Origin: Fen-1273 sp963837815
GTDB lineage: Bacteria; Bacteroidota; Ignavibacteria; UBA10030; UBA6906
Assembly (NCBI GenBank): GCA_963837815.1
Contig: CAWIOS010000013.1
Coordinates: 124,001 to 188,000 of the forward strand
Direction of reading: 5' to 3'
Length of the DNA: 64,000 nucleotides
Below, in pieces: positions 48,801 to 57,243 of this stretch. A program made the position numbers and the translations under genes. Under the pieces are notes generated by a model, which saw only the letters and a list, made by a program, of their open reading frames with translations, did no database searches and had not been told where the DNA came from. Numbering within the stretch: the stretch's first letter is position 1; each line of letters begins with the position of its first letter.

Positions 48801-49251
48801 AACGATCAGGATGTTTTTCAAACAGCGATTTCGCTGGTCGTTCGGCATCATGCAGAGTCTCTGGAAGCACCGCGATGCGCTCTTTAACCCGGCGTATGGT
48901 TCACTGGGGCTTGTCGCCCTTCCGAACGCCCTCCTCTTCCAGATCGTCATGCCGTTTCTTTCGCCTCTTGCGGATGCCGCTATGATCCTGGCAATGATAA
49001 CCGGCAACGGCCTTCAGGTCCTTGAATACTACCTCGTTTTTCTTCTGGTGGACGCGATCGGAGGGATCGTGGCGTTCAGCTTCGAACGGGAAAGACCTGG
49101 AAGGTTGTGGCTTCTTATCCCTCAGCGATTCGGCTACAGGCAGTTGATGTACTGGGTGTTGTTCAGATCCATAGGTGCAGCGCTGAGGGGGCGACTGGTC
49201 GGCTGGGGAGTATTGAAGCGAACGGGGAGGGTGGGGGAAGTCCCGGCATAG
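45898..49251 (+). CDS. GH18 + NodB deacetylase + GT2 synthase fusion
   Basis: 1117 residues. After a membrane anchor (~28-48), residues ~100-410 are a GH18-like barrel with VNIDFED (Asp218, Glu220). Residues ~485-700 are a NodB polysaccharide deacetylase: TFDDGPD (Asp496/Asp497), His547 and His551 in HTFTH, and RPPYN. A helix (~715-745) leads into a processive GT2 domain: Asp848/Asp850 in VDADTN, Glu939-Asp940 and QRFRW at 976-980, followed by more helices. One chain could thus make, deacetylate and trim a beta-linked GlcNAc-type polymer across the inner membrane, the jobs that PgaB and PgaC share in poly-GlcNAc export. Product inferred. Confidence 0.92.
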   Translation: MTPPARPIFFSPTGRRWTRFVWLARLLGFFAALAVIVALVAVARKTTTILPKLVNPNEVYKRVLNHEDPLILTSKQNAQFQSAAKRLARLDSLRHTRHVAVSHGPFGDEVRAGFYVNWDAESYSSLRKNIDRMNIIFPEWLFVADSVDTVVPEIDITALDLMRRHGVRILPMVSNYFNERWNGANVHRIIESPGRRLRFIHSILNVLDQNNMQGVNIDFEDLNETSDEHLVAFQKELYDGVHRRGYLVTQDIPPLNPDYNPRKLERYNDYLVVMAYDQHFSEGSAGPVAQHGWVESIVDRMTAVIPPEKLILGIAGYGYDWPLGSEGNDVSYQEALVTAAESEGKITFDPADYNLTYTYSDDNDSLHTVWFTDAATAFNEMRTATRYGVGGFALWRLGSEDQRLWQFFARDVSDSGLAHTPFDAESLRTPASSANVDFVGEGEILDLVASPEPGKIDVTFDSKENFITGQEYVDLPSSFVIKKFGKADRKVVLTFDDGPDAAYTPEILDILNEEHVPAVFFLIGMNAENNVQLVKRIYDEGHEIGNHTFTHPNLAEVSPERTELELNATRRIIESLTGHTTFLFRPPYNADSEPETFEELVPVEEAKQDRYLTVGESIDPEDWRTGISADTILGRIIVQQSLGNIILLHDGGGDRSQTVAALPRIIRYFRDRGFALTTVSGLIGKTRDDVMPPLALSTDRVIAEANWWIVEGVYWGTHLLFALFLVGIVLSVGRMVAMGILASLQRKAASRDNAAAFPGQPLVSIIVPAYNEEVDAVKTVHALLKTGYPNVEVVFVDDGSRDRTYALVKGAFAADPRVNVITRSNGGKATALNHGIQESAGEYVLCVDADTNLDVDAVGIMMKYFADPSVGAVAGNVKVGNESGLITRWQAIEYITSQNFDRRAFDLLNCITIVPGAIGLFRKAAILKAGGFTDDTLAEDCDLTIRLLRSGLRVRYAGTAIARTEAPETIRMFFKQRFRWSFGIMQSLWKHRDALFNPAYGSLGLVALPNALLFQIVMPFLSPLADAAMILAMITGNGLQVLEYYLVFLLVDAIGGIVAFSFERERPGRLWLLIPQRFGYRQLMYWVLFRSIGAALRGRLVGWGVLKRTGRVGEVPA

Positions 49252-49337
49252 GCTTCACCGGGCGATCTCTCGCCGGCATTGTCGTAGACGGCAAAGAACA
49301 CTGAAACGATCGACCACTCCATCGGGTAATCTGAATC

Positions 49338-52298
49338 ATGGATCTTCGGGCACATTGTGTCATCCGCCGCGCCGGCCTGCTCACGGCCGGTTGCATCATG
49401 CTGGCAGGTGTAGCGAGAATGATGGCACAGAACACCGCCTTCACTCTGATGAATTCCAATCAGGGCGTCGACTGGAAAATCATCCCGCAGTCGGAGGTAG
49501 GCGGTGACAGCCTTAGGCTGTTTGCGCCCGGCTGCAATACGGATGCGTGGGTCCGGGCCTCAGTTCCGGGCACGGTGTTCGGTTCCTATGTCGAGGCGGG
49601 GAGAGAAAAGGATCCAAACTACGCGGACAACATTTATTGCGTCGATAGGGCGATGTATGACCGGAACTTCTGGTACAGGACGGAGTTTACGGTGCCGGAC
49701 GGGTTTCCCCGGGAAAAACTCTGGTTGAACTTCACGGGTGTGAACAGAGATGCCGACGTGTTCCTGAACGGCATGTATCTGGGATGCATACGGGGGTTCA
49801 TGCAGCGCGGCACATATGACATCACACCGTTCGTGCAGAAGCGGTCGAAAAACGTCCTCGCGGTTCTCGTGCACGTCCCGCAGTACCCGGTATCAAACGG
49901 CGCCAGTCCGACATATGGCTCAAGCGCCGGGTGGGATTGGATGCCGCGGGTCCCCGGGTTGAACATGGGTATCACCGGCGACGTTTCGCTCAGTACGTCG
50001 GGTGTTGCGACGATTGTTGATCCGTGGATCACATCAGATCTGCCGAATCCTTCGCTGGCGAACATCTCTCTGCGCATGGAAGTGCAGAATCACTCTCAGA
50101 GCCGGCAACATGCCGTCGTGAAAGGGGTCATCCGGCCCGGGGATGTTCCGTTTTCTCTTGATCTCGACCTTCCTCCCGCAGATTCGAAGAGGGTTCTGAT
50201 CGACTCTCACGGCTTCCCCCGGCTGTCGGTGCTGAATCCGAAACTCTGGTGGCCGAACGGTTACGGACCGCAGAACCTCTACACCTGCGAGCTGCAGCTG
50301 AATGTCAACGGCAGTGAATCGGATCATGCCGTCATCCCGTTCGGCGTGCGCACGATCGTTGTCGACACTGCCGGCAGTGTGATGACAATGCGTGTGAATG
50401 GTGAGCGTATCTTCATCAAAGGCGGAAACTGGGGCATGTCCGAGTACATGCTGAGGGTCCGGGGGAAGGACTACGACACACGGATCAGGCTTCACAGGGA
50501 CATGAATCTGAATCTGATCAGGAACTGGATGGGCTCAACGACTGATGAGGATTTCTATGCCGCGTGTGACAGGTACGGCATACTGGTGTGGGATGATTTC
50601 TGGCTGGATTCCGGTGGCGGGATGCCTCGTGACCTCAATGTGTTCAATGCCAATGCCGTCGAGAAGATCAAACGGTTGAGAAATCACCCCTGTATCGCCC
50701 TGTGGTGCGGGATGAATGAAGGGTATCCGGATCCGCCGTTGAACGACTGGCTCCGCGCAGACGTCGCTGCATTTGACGGGCGCCACTACCATCCCAATTC
50801 ACATACTGACGCCCTCTCCGGGAGCGGGCCCTGGTACAATCTGGATCCGGAGGAGTACTTCATGCGTGCCGCTCCGGGACACTGGGGGGGCACAGACACC
50901 TGGGGAATGAGGAGCGAGATCGGGACCGCGGTCTTTGTCAATCTCGAAAGTTTCAAACAATTCATACCCCCGGAGAAACTCTGGCCTCGGAATGAGCTCT
51001 GGGACAGGCATTTCTTCGGTCCATCGGCACAGTATGCCGGTCCCGGAACCTATGAAAAATCCATAGCAGAACGCTACGGCACCCCTTCAGGGATAGGTGA
51101 TTTCTGCAGGAAATCTCAGCTCCTGAATATTGAAACGGCAAAGGCCATGTATGAAGGATGGCTTGACAATCTCTGGAATGATGCGTCCGGCATTGTGATC
51201 TGGATGAGCCAGAGCGCGTATCCTTCGATGGTGTGGCAAACCTATGATTACTACCTGGACGCCACCGGTGCATACTGGGGTGTCAAGAAGGCGTGTGAAC
51301 CTGTTCACATTCAATGGAATTCCGCCACCAATTCCGTCAAAGTGATAAATACGACACGTCAAGACTTGAAGAATGCACGAGCGGAAGCCCACATATACTC
51401 AATGGACGGTTCTGAAGTGCCCGGGCTCCGGAGATCAGCGACGGTGAATGTTGCGAAGGATTCCCTGCAAGAGTGTTTCACCCTGATCTTCCCGGGTGCG
51501 GACCTGGCGCGCGGAAGAAACACTGTCGCTTCCTCGGTCGGCGTGAAAGGAGAAGAATCGTCCGCCGCAGTGGATGGGTCTGACAACACGAAATGGGAGA
51601 GTGATTTCGGACTCCAGCAATGGATTGCCGTCGATCTGGGGAGGACACGGACGCTGAGCCACATCAGGCTGAATTTCGATTCCCCGTATGCAAAGACGTA
51701 TAAAATCCAGCTTTCGAATGATTCCCTGGCGTGGAGGGACGTCTACTACACCTCGGAAGGTAAGCCCGGGATGGCTGACATACGCATCAGCCCGGACACG
51801 GCCCGGTTTGTGCGCATGTACTGCATCGAAAAAGGAACGCGGCTGAGGGTCGCCCTCTGGAGTTTTGAAGTATATGATGACAGCGAATCGCAACTGTCCG
51901 ACACTCACTTCATCGTGCTGCGATTGCACGACGGAAAGGGGGACCTTCTGTCGGAAAATTTTTACTGGAGGGGTCGTACCCGCCTTGACTACCGGGGACT
52001 GGCGTCACTGGCGTCCGTGGATCTCACCTCGAACGTGCGAACGTCCAGAAAGGACGGGAAATGTCTTATCGATGTCCAGATAACAAATCCGGAATCATCG
52101 GCTGCAATTGCTTTCGCAATTCATCTGTCCGTCGTCCGCGCGCACGGGGGCGAACGCATCCTCCCCGTATTCATGACCGATAACTACTTTTCGCTGTGCC
52201 GGGGGGAGACAAAGAAGATTCGAATCGAATGTGACGAAGGACAGCTCGGAAACGACCAGCCGAGAGTAATCGTCGATCAGTTCAATCCCGTCCGGTAA
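49338..52298 (+). CDS. GH2 exo-glucosaminidase/mannosidase-like enzyme with CBM32-like domain
   Basis: 986 residues with a signal peptide (RRAGLLTAGCIMLAGVARMM). A GH2 sandwich domain (VPGTVFGSYVEAG, YDRNFWYRTEF) and barrel, with acid/base Glu461 in CGMNEGYP and nucleophile Glu527 in RSEIGTAVF. The layout (short sandwich start, WWPNGYG, MSQSAYPSMVWQTYDYY) is that of exo-beta-glucosaminidases and beta-mannosidases. At ~715-855 an F5/8-type (CBM32) domain is inserted (GRNTVASSVGVKGEESSAAV, QQWIAVDLGRTRTLSHIRLN). It starts 86 bases after the synthase fusion, so a glucosamine polymer is a plausible substrate. Confidence 0.88.
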   Translation: MDLRAHCVIRRAGLLTAGCIMLAGVARMMAQNTAFTLMNSNQGVDWKIIPQSEVGGDSLRLFAPGCNTDAWVRASVPGTVFGSYVEAGREKDPNYADNIYCVDRAMYDRNFWYRTEFTVPDGFPREKLWLNFTGVNRDADVFLNGMYLGCIRGFMQRGTYDITPFVQKRSKNVLAVLVHVPQYPVSNGASPTYGSSAGWDWMPRVPGLNMGITGDVSLSTSGVATIVDPWITSDLPNPSLANISLRMEVQNHSQSRQHAVVKGVIRPGDVPFSLDLDLPPADSKRVLIDSHGFPRLSVLNPKLWWPNGYGPQNLYTCELQLNVNGSESDHAVIPFGVRTIVVDTAGSVMTMRVNGERIFIKGGNWGMSEYMLRVRGKDYDTRIRLHRDMNLNLIRNWMGSTTDEDFYAACDRYGILVWDDFWLDSGGGMPRDLNVFNANAVEKIKRLRNHPCIALWCGMNEGYPDPPLNDWLRADVAAFDGRHYHPNSHTDALSGSGPWYNLDPEEYFMRAAPGHWGGTDTWGMRSEIGTAVFVNLESFKQFIPPEKLWPRNELWDRHFFGPSAQYAGPGTYEKSIAERYGTPSGIGDFCRKSQLLNIETAKAMYEGWLDNLWNDASGIVIWMSQSAYPSMVWQTYDYYLDATGAYWGVKKACEPVHIQWNSATNSVKVINTTRQDLKNARAEAHIYSMDGSEVPGLRRSATVNVAKDSLQECFTLIFPGADLARGRNTVASSVGVKGEESSAAVDGSDNTKWESDFGLQQWIAVDLGRTRTLSHIRLNFDSPYAKTYKIQLSNDSLAWRDVYYTSEGKPGMADIRISPDTARFVRMYCIEKGTRLRVALWSFEVYDDSESQLSDTHFIVLRLHDGKGDLLSENFYWRGRTRLDYRGLASLASVDLTSNVRTSRKDGKCLIDVQITNPESSAAIAFAIHLSVVRAHGGERILPVFMTDNYFSLCRGETKKIRIECDEGQLGNDQPRVIVDQFNPVR

Positions 52299-52451
52299 AC
52301 AAGAGGACACGTCATGGAGCGGACGCCACGAATGTCCTCCACATTCAACCCGGAGGCCGTCAAGGACTGCCGCCTGGGCGGGATCGTGCTGGACCAACCG
52401 GAATACTCAACGGGAGCCCGTCACCGGGACTTCGTGTGACAACAGAACGCC

Positions 52452-53651
52452 ATGAGTGGGAGTAAGACACTATATTGCGTCATCATCGTAGTCCTGGTGT
52501 TCACATGTTTCATGTGGAGGAATAGGGTTCTGTTTGGAAACGTGATCCGGAGCGGGTATTCGACGAATGACAAAGGCACGACAGAAGTGATGACTGCGGA
52601 ATATCGTCGACAGCTAAAACGCGTCTACGAGGAAGCGGCAAGGAATGAAGGGACGCACCATATTTCAATGCGCGAAATCGGGAGTCAATTCAAGAGTTGC
52701 CCTGACTGGTGTATCGGCCCTATCTCCCTTGAAGGAAGGCTCACCTTTCGAAAGACAAGACAGTGGGATGATCCGAGCAACATTGGCTGGAAGAGCGGTT
52801 CGTTATTCAATCCCTCGGTCATTGAACATGACGGAAGGCTTTTCATGTATTACCGTGCCGCGCCGCAAAAAGAGACGCTGAGTTCGCGGATCGGGTTGGC
52901 CGTATACACGCCCGGTTCGGGCTGGGAAGACTACAGGCACAATCCCGTGATATGCTCAACCACCGCGGACGAGGTAATCAGCGTGGAGGATCCCAAAGTC
53001 TACGCGCGGGAAGACGGAACATTCATAATGTTTTACAACGGAGTGTGCCCCGTCACCGATGAGATGCGCGCCGATTGCGCGGCAACCGGTGACGAAGCGC
53101 CGGGAGTAGTGTGCACGATCAAGGCTGCCATATCGAGTGACCTTTACCGGTGGGAAAAAATCGGAGCGATTGTGCCTGCGTCCATATCAAGGTACTGGGC
53201 GAAAGCCGCGGTCATCCCTCGTGACCCGTCCGGTCATCCAGTGCGCATAAACGGCAGATACATGATGTATCTAAGCGAGGGCTGTGGGGGCAAGCAGTAT
53301 GTTGGTTTCTCAAGGAACATGGTTGATTGGAGATTTGAGCAGCACACGTATCTTAAGATCGGTGACATGGGAATCGTACGTGAAGTGGCATGTGCGATAA
53401 CCCGCTATCAGAGCGATGACAAAGTGATGTTACTCGACTTTTTTTACAGTGATAGGACGGGGACGCCGTGTGCGGCGCAGGCGAAATACTCTACCGACAG
53501 GCCTTTCACTCAACTGGCGATAAATCAAGGTGGCACGCTCAGCTGGGGCGGAATCATACAATATGACGGCAGGTGGCTTTTCGCTCAAGGGTGGGATGCG
53601 GAACCAAAAACCGAGGAAATGTACTTCTACACGGCGCCGATAAGAAAATGA
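52452..53651 (+). CDS. GH130-like five-bladed propeller protein
   Basis: 399 residues with an N-terminal membrane segment (LYCVIIVVLVFTCFMW), either anchor or uncleaved signal. The body fits the GH130/GH43 propeller fold: SLFNPSVIEHDGRLFMYYRA, SSRIGLAVYTPG, SVEDPKVYAREDGTFIMFYN and AKAAVIPRD. GH130 members phosphorolyse beta-mannosides or hydrolyse them. The Asp acid in the EDPK segment is present; phosphate-binding His/Arg residues were not verified. It follows the GH2 gene by 153 bases and fits mannan or N-glycan use with GH92. Confidence 0.75.
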   Translation: MSGSKTLYCVIIVVLVFTCFMWRNRVLFGNVIRSGYSTNDKGTTEVMTAEYRRQLKRVYEEAARNEGTHHISMREIGSQFKSCPDWCIGPISLEGRLTFRKTRQWDDPSNIGWKSGSLFNPSVIEHDGRLFMYYRAAPQKETLSSRIGLAVYTPGSGWEDYRHNPVICSTTADEVISVEDPKVYAREDGTFIMFYNGVCPVTDEMRADCAATGDEAPGVVCTIKAAISSDLYRWEKIGAIVPASISRYWAKAAVIPRDPSGHPVRINGRYMMYLSEGCGGKQYVGFSRNMVDWRFEQHTYLKIGDMGIVREVACAITRYQSDDKVMLLDFFYSDRTGTPCAAQAKYSTDRPFTQLAINQGGTLSWGGIIQYDGRWLFAQGWDAEPKTEEMYFYTAPIRK

Positions 53652-53724
53652 CTGTGGAGCCCGACGTCAGTTCACGACCCCGATCCGCTTACCACGCTTT
53701 CGGATCTTTCGTTCATGCCGCTCC

Positions 53725-54951
53725 TCAGTGCTCCAGAAACAGATGCCGATCAATGGATTCACCCATCTTCCTGTAACCCGCCGCATCCGGATGCAGACCA
53801 TCGTTTTCATATGTCGACACAAGTCTCGTTGAATCCTGCGGATCTCGCATCGTCGCATCGAAGTCAATGCACCCGTCATAATTGCCCCTGGCACGAATCC
53901 AGCGGTTTACCGTATTTCGGCATATTTCACTGTACTGATTATAATAGCCATTCCCATTGAAGGGCAGAATGGTACCGCCGTAAATCCTGATTTTTCTACT
54001 GTGGGCTTTGATAATCATCTCCCTGTAAGCATCAATAAGATCGCTGGCAGTCGAAGTGGCCGCAGATGCAGAGCGGACCCCGCCAATATCGTTGACCCCT
54101 TCAACGATGATTGCCCAGTGGACCCCCTGTTGACCAAGAATGTCCCGATCGTACCGGCTCACTCCGGTCGGACCTGCACCGCCTGAAAGCAGGCGATTAC
54201 CTCCGATGCCGAGATTAAGCACACCTACATGCTGAGTTGTCGAGTCTTTGAGGAGCGATTCTGAGAGCATGTCGGGCCATCGATTTTGCAGGTTGGTTGT
54301 TGAACCTCGACCATCGGTAATCGAGTTGCCGAGAATTGCGACACACGCTGACGCGGACGGTGCCAGTACATCAATCGTAGTGATGTTGTACCAGTGATCT
54401 GCCGTGGCAGCGCCCGTGAATTCGGCCGTTGTCGTCGTGTTTCCGGCCGTAATGTACGATGTCGTGCGAGATCCCGGATGCCCGGTCACCGTTGCGGAGG
54501 TGCGGCCGTAGCAGATGGTGATCGCGACGTTCATCCTTGGTGTCAGGAGAAACGCAACTGGATCCGACGTCACCGCTGCACCTGCATTCATTGTAATCTC
54601 GGTGTTCCCGTTGAATCTCAATTCTCTATCGGTGGGCAGGCTGATCGCACCACCTCCGGTTGACACGGCAATGTGTACGGACTGCATTGTGACGGGGCCG
54701 GTGCTGAATTCATTGGAGAACCTGACACGCAATGAATCTCCGCCGATTGACACCCGGACGATCTGCCGCAGCGTGTTGCCGGTCAAACCCGGTGACGGAG
54801 GCATATTTGCCGGTTCCACAAGCTGTGGTGCCGCACTCCATGTTCCAACCCATATGCGAGAAGCAGTGGAAACCCCCGCAGTTTGACTGGAGCAAGAGGA
54901 AGAGAAAAAGGCATGTGCGAGTACTATGAGAAAAACCATTCTTCTTCTCAT
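53725..54951 (-). CDS. SGNH-hydrolase lipoprotein
   Basis: 408 residues from MRRRMVFLIVL. AGGAGGG 6 bases upstream fixes the start; a longer frame upstream is spurious. The N-terminus ends in FFSSSCSSQ, a plausible lipobox. A beta domain (~20-190) precedes the SGNH domain: block I CVAILGNSITDGRGS, block II GIGGNRLL, block III EGVNDIGG, block V DGLHPDAAGYRKMG. All four catalytic positions are present (Asn replaces Asp in GDS, leaving the Ser). Likely an esterase that deacetylates oligo- or polysaccharides at the cell surface. Confidence 0.88.
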   Translation of the reverse strand: MRRRMVFLIVLAHAFFSSSCSSQTAGVSTASRIWVGTWSAAPQLVEPANMPPSPGLTGNTLRQIVRVSIGGDSLRVRFSNEFSTGPVTMQSVHIAVSTGGGAISLPTDRELRFNGNTEITMNAGAAVTSDPVAFLLTPRMNVAITICYGRTSATVTGHPGSRTTSYITAGNTTTTAEFTGAATADHWYNITTIDVLAPSASACVAILGNSITDGRGSTTNLQNRWPDMLSESLLKDSTTQHVGVLNLGIGGNRLLSGGAGPTGVSRYDRDILGQQGVHWAIIVEGVNDIGGVRSASAATSTASDLIDAYREMIIKAHSRKIRIYGGTILPFNGNGYYNQYSEICRNTVNRWIRARGNYDGCIDFDATMRDPQDSTRLVSTYENDGLHPDAAGYRKMGESIDRHLFLEH

Positions 54952-55029
54952 TGTGACCCTCCTCGCGACGTCATTGAAGCTGCCGAATCCTTCCGGGACC
55001 GGAATAAACGGTCTGTTACGTTGTGCAAT

Positions 55030-55053
55030 GATAACGACTTCGATAACGACTTC
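55030..55053 (+). repeat. 12-bp perfect tandem duplication
   Basis: GATAACGACTTC occurs twice head to tail, 80 bases upstream of the SGNH gene start on the opposite strand. Origin probably slippage. Confidence 0.55.
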
Positions 55054-55172
55054 CAAAACCAGTTCAAGCAGTGAGTCCATGCACGAGATTCCGAAGCAGG
55101 CCCGCTCAAGGGACTGATCACTGCGTTGGGGTGCGGGAAAAACTGATCAGGAGTGACTACGGTCATCTGACC

Positions 55173-55255
55173 TTGAATGTCAGGGAGGAATGTTGTAAAC
55201 TATGGTATGTTCCTTGTGAATCGGCGCTATCTGTGGATGGCGGCCGATTTTTTTT
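55173..55255 (+). promoter_or_regulatory. promoter-leader module, copy 3, with terminator-like hairpin
   Basis: TTG at 55173, 20 bases, then TAAACTAT at 55196. GCTATC begins 53 bases after the TTG. The hairpin at 55220-55248 pairs ATCGGC with GCCGAT and GCTATC with GATGGC (one bulged G), and is followed by eight T, so it looks like an intrinsic terminator inside the leader. It stands about 175 bases before the next ATG, with no gene ending before it on this strand. Confidence 0.6.
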
Positions 55256-55429
55256 GGCCGGCCGGCCCGGGGTATTCCTGCGGATCTTCCCGGAAAGCAA
55301 AGAGAGTCTCCGGCGCGGTCCTGGCCCGATGTTTTTGCTGGCTGCATGGCGGCGTTTGTTAATCGTGAATGTTGTGACGAAGTAACTCTTGTGCTGAGGG
55401 TGTAAGAGCGTCCTTTGAATGGAGAATAC

Positions 55430-56947
55430 ATGAATCTGAGACCCCTGGTTTCCGTAATCCTCTATTCCTGCCTTGTTTCAATGGCGTTCGCGGATGACAG
55501 TATTCGGCTTACGGCATCAATTTCATCAAACGATGAGCTGGTTGTGGTGATAGACCATGCTTTGCATCTTCAATACGGATGTCTCTATCCGCTGACATAC
55601 CAGGTTCGTATTCCGTCGGGGTCCCGGGGGTTACAGGTACACGAGAAGCATCAAAGAACAGAATCATCATGGATGCAGGTTGGAGAAAAGACATCGGCCG
55701 ATACCTTTAATGCGGTCGAAGCAGTCCGGTTTGATTACGCAGGGAACCGCGCTTACGTCTCAGCAGCATTTTCGGGCGTGAGCGACTCTCTCGTCATCCA
55801 GATAGTCGATTCACTCAACAACCCCGTCTCGATAGCGTATGACGGGATGAGCACGTATTATGACAATCGGAAGGCTGTCGTTACCGCCACATTTGACGAC
55901 TGGGCAGATTGGATGTCAACAGAGGGAATACCGATTATTCATCTTTTCCGGTCACATGGTCTCTATTTGACGGGTGGGGTCATTACGTCATACACGTCCG
56001 CACCGACCTGGGCCTTGATCCAGGCGGAGCTGGATTCAGGATTTGTGGAGGTCGCGTCGCACAGCCGCAACCATCTTCCAACTCCCTACGACACGACGAT
56101 CAACGGGGTGCAGTATAGCTCGGTGAGTGAGATCGGCGGGTCCGCACAGGATATCAGAAGCGCACTCAGATTCCCGTCGCTGTTTACGTTGAACGGGACA
56201 AAGTATGTATACACCTGGATTGCTCCTGACGGAGATTATGACCCGGTCGTGGATTCGTTGCTTGGTGTCTACGGTTATCTTGATGCCCGCCTTTACGCAA
56301 ATCTCAGCACGGTACCTCCGCGCGAGTACGTGTATGGTGATTCGACGCTTCAGACATGGGACGGCGTTCACAATCACTTCAAGCCCTTTCTCCCTACGGT
56401 GGAGCTCGGAGCGCCGTCGTGGGGCGGAGGGGACACCAGCCTGAGCTCTCTGAATGGACTGTTTGATGCGATTCTCCTCAACGGAGATGTGTACCACATG
56501 ATGTGGCATCCACAGGTTCTTTATACAGACGTCAACCAGGGTTATCTGCGTTCCCATCTTGATTATATCAGCGGCCGTACAAACGTGTGGTATGTAAACC
56601 TCGGGCATTTATATCTTTATCATCTGCTCCAATCCGGGAGCGCATTCGGAACAACCTCGGTTGCAGCGTCCCGCCGCGATCCCGACAGCTTCAGGCTTTT
56701 CCAGAATTATCCGAATCCCTTCAACCCCTCGACGGTCATCGGCTATGATCTGCCGAAAAGCTCCCTGGTGGTTTTGAAGGTCTTCGATGTTCTCGGAAGG
56801 GAAGTCATGACGTTGATCAATGAACAACAGAGTGCCGGAATCCACAGTGTGAGATTGAGCGCCGCCACTCTGCCAAGCGGAACGTATTTCTACAGGATCC
56901 AGGCCGGGGGTTTTACTGCGACGAAGCGACTCCTGGTTTTGAAATAG
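55430..56947 (+). CDS. polysaccharide-deacetylase-like protein with T9SS tail
   Basis: 505 residues from ATG with GGAG upstream; signal peptide ends near AFAD. A beta domain (~25-140) is followed by a NodB-like barrel: ATFDDWADW supplies the Asp pair and ASHSRNHLP the HSxxH metal His pair, with YTWIAPDGDYDP replacing the RxPY motif. The last ~85 residues are a type IX sorting domain (LFQNYPNPFNPSTVIGYDLP, KRLLVLK). A secreted metal-dependent deacetylase is likely. It is downstream of the leader module with the terminator-like hairpin. Confidence 0.85.
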   Translation: MNLRPLVSVILYSCLVSMAFADDSIRLTASISSNDELVVVIDHALHLQYGCLYPLTYQVRIPSGSRGLQVHEKHQRTESSWMQVGEKTSADTFNAVEAVRFDYAGNRAYVSAAFSGVSDSLVIQIVDSLNNPVSIAYDGMSTYYDNRKAVVTATFDDWADWMSTEGIPIIHLFRSHGLYLTGGVITSYTSAPTWALIQAELDSGFVEVASHSRNHLPTPYDTTINGVQYSSVSEIGGSAQDIRSALRFPSLFTLNGTKYVYTWIAPDGDYDPVVDSLLGVYGYLDARLYANLSTVPPREYVYGDSTLQTWDGVHNHFKPFLPTVELGAPSWGGGDTSLSSLNGLFDAILLNGDVYHMMWHPQVLYTDVNQGYLRSHLDYISGRTNVWYVNLGHLYLYHLLQSGSAFGTTSVAASRRDPDSFRLFQNYPNPFNPSTVIGYDLPKSSLVVLKVFDVLGREVMTLINEQQSAGIHSVRLSAATLPSGTYFYRIQAGGFTATKRLLVLK

Positions 56948-57243
56948 TATCCGTTGCCCCATAGCTGACGACAACAGCCGTCGGTTCGGCTTTTCTGACA
57001 TCGTAAGTCTTCGCAGTTCAGGGATTTCTCATATGTTCCATTCGTATAAATCTGCGAGGGCGTTAAACGTCTGTCGGGATGTAATTGTCAAAGTGCGGGA
57101 GACAGATCCGTCACAGCAATTCACCTGACCGGCGGTGCAACGTGTTATCTTCGTGCGGAGTGTGTTGTTGACGACGGTAGCCGCCGGTCTGCCTCCCTGA
57201 CGCTGTTCCTTCTCAAACCTCTCTTCACAATTCCGGAAACCGG

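Noticed and set aside
54980..55020. Similarity between CCGGAATAAACGGTCTG here and a segment near 40470
   Set aside because: Short and imperfect, with no conserved structure; probably chance.
54926..55117. Plus-strand frame beginning MRKTILLLIVTLL, like a signal peptide
   Set aside because: It is antisense to the SGNH lipoprotein start and its repeats come from the 12-bp tandem duplication. No protein follows the leader.
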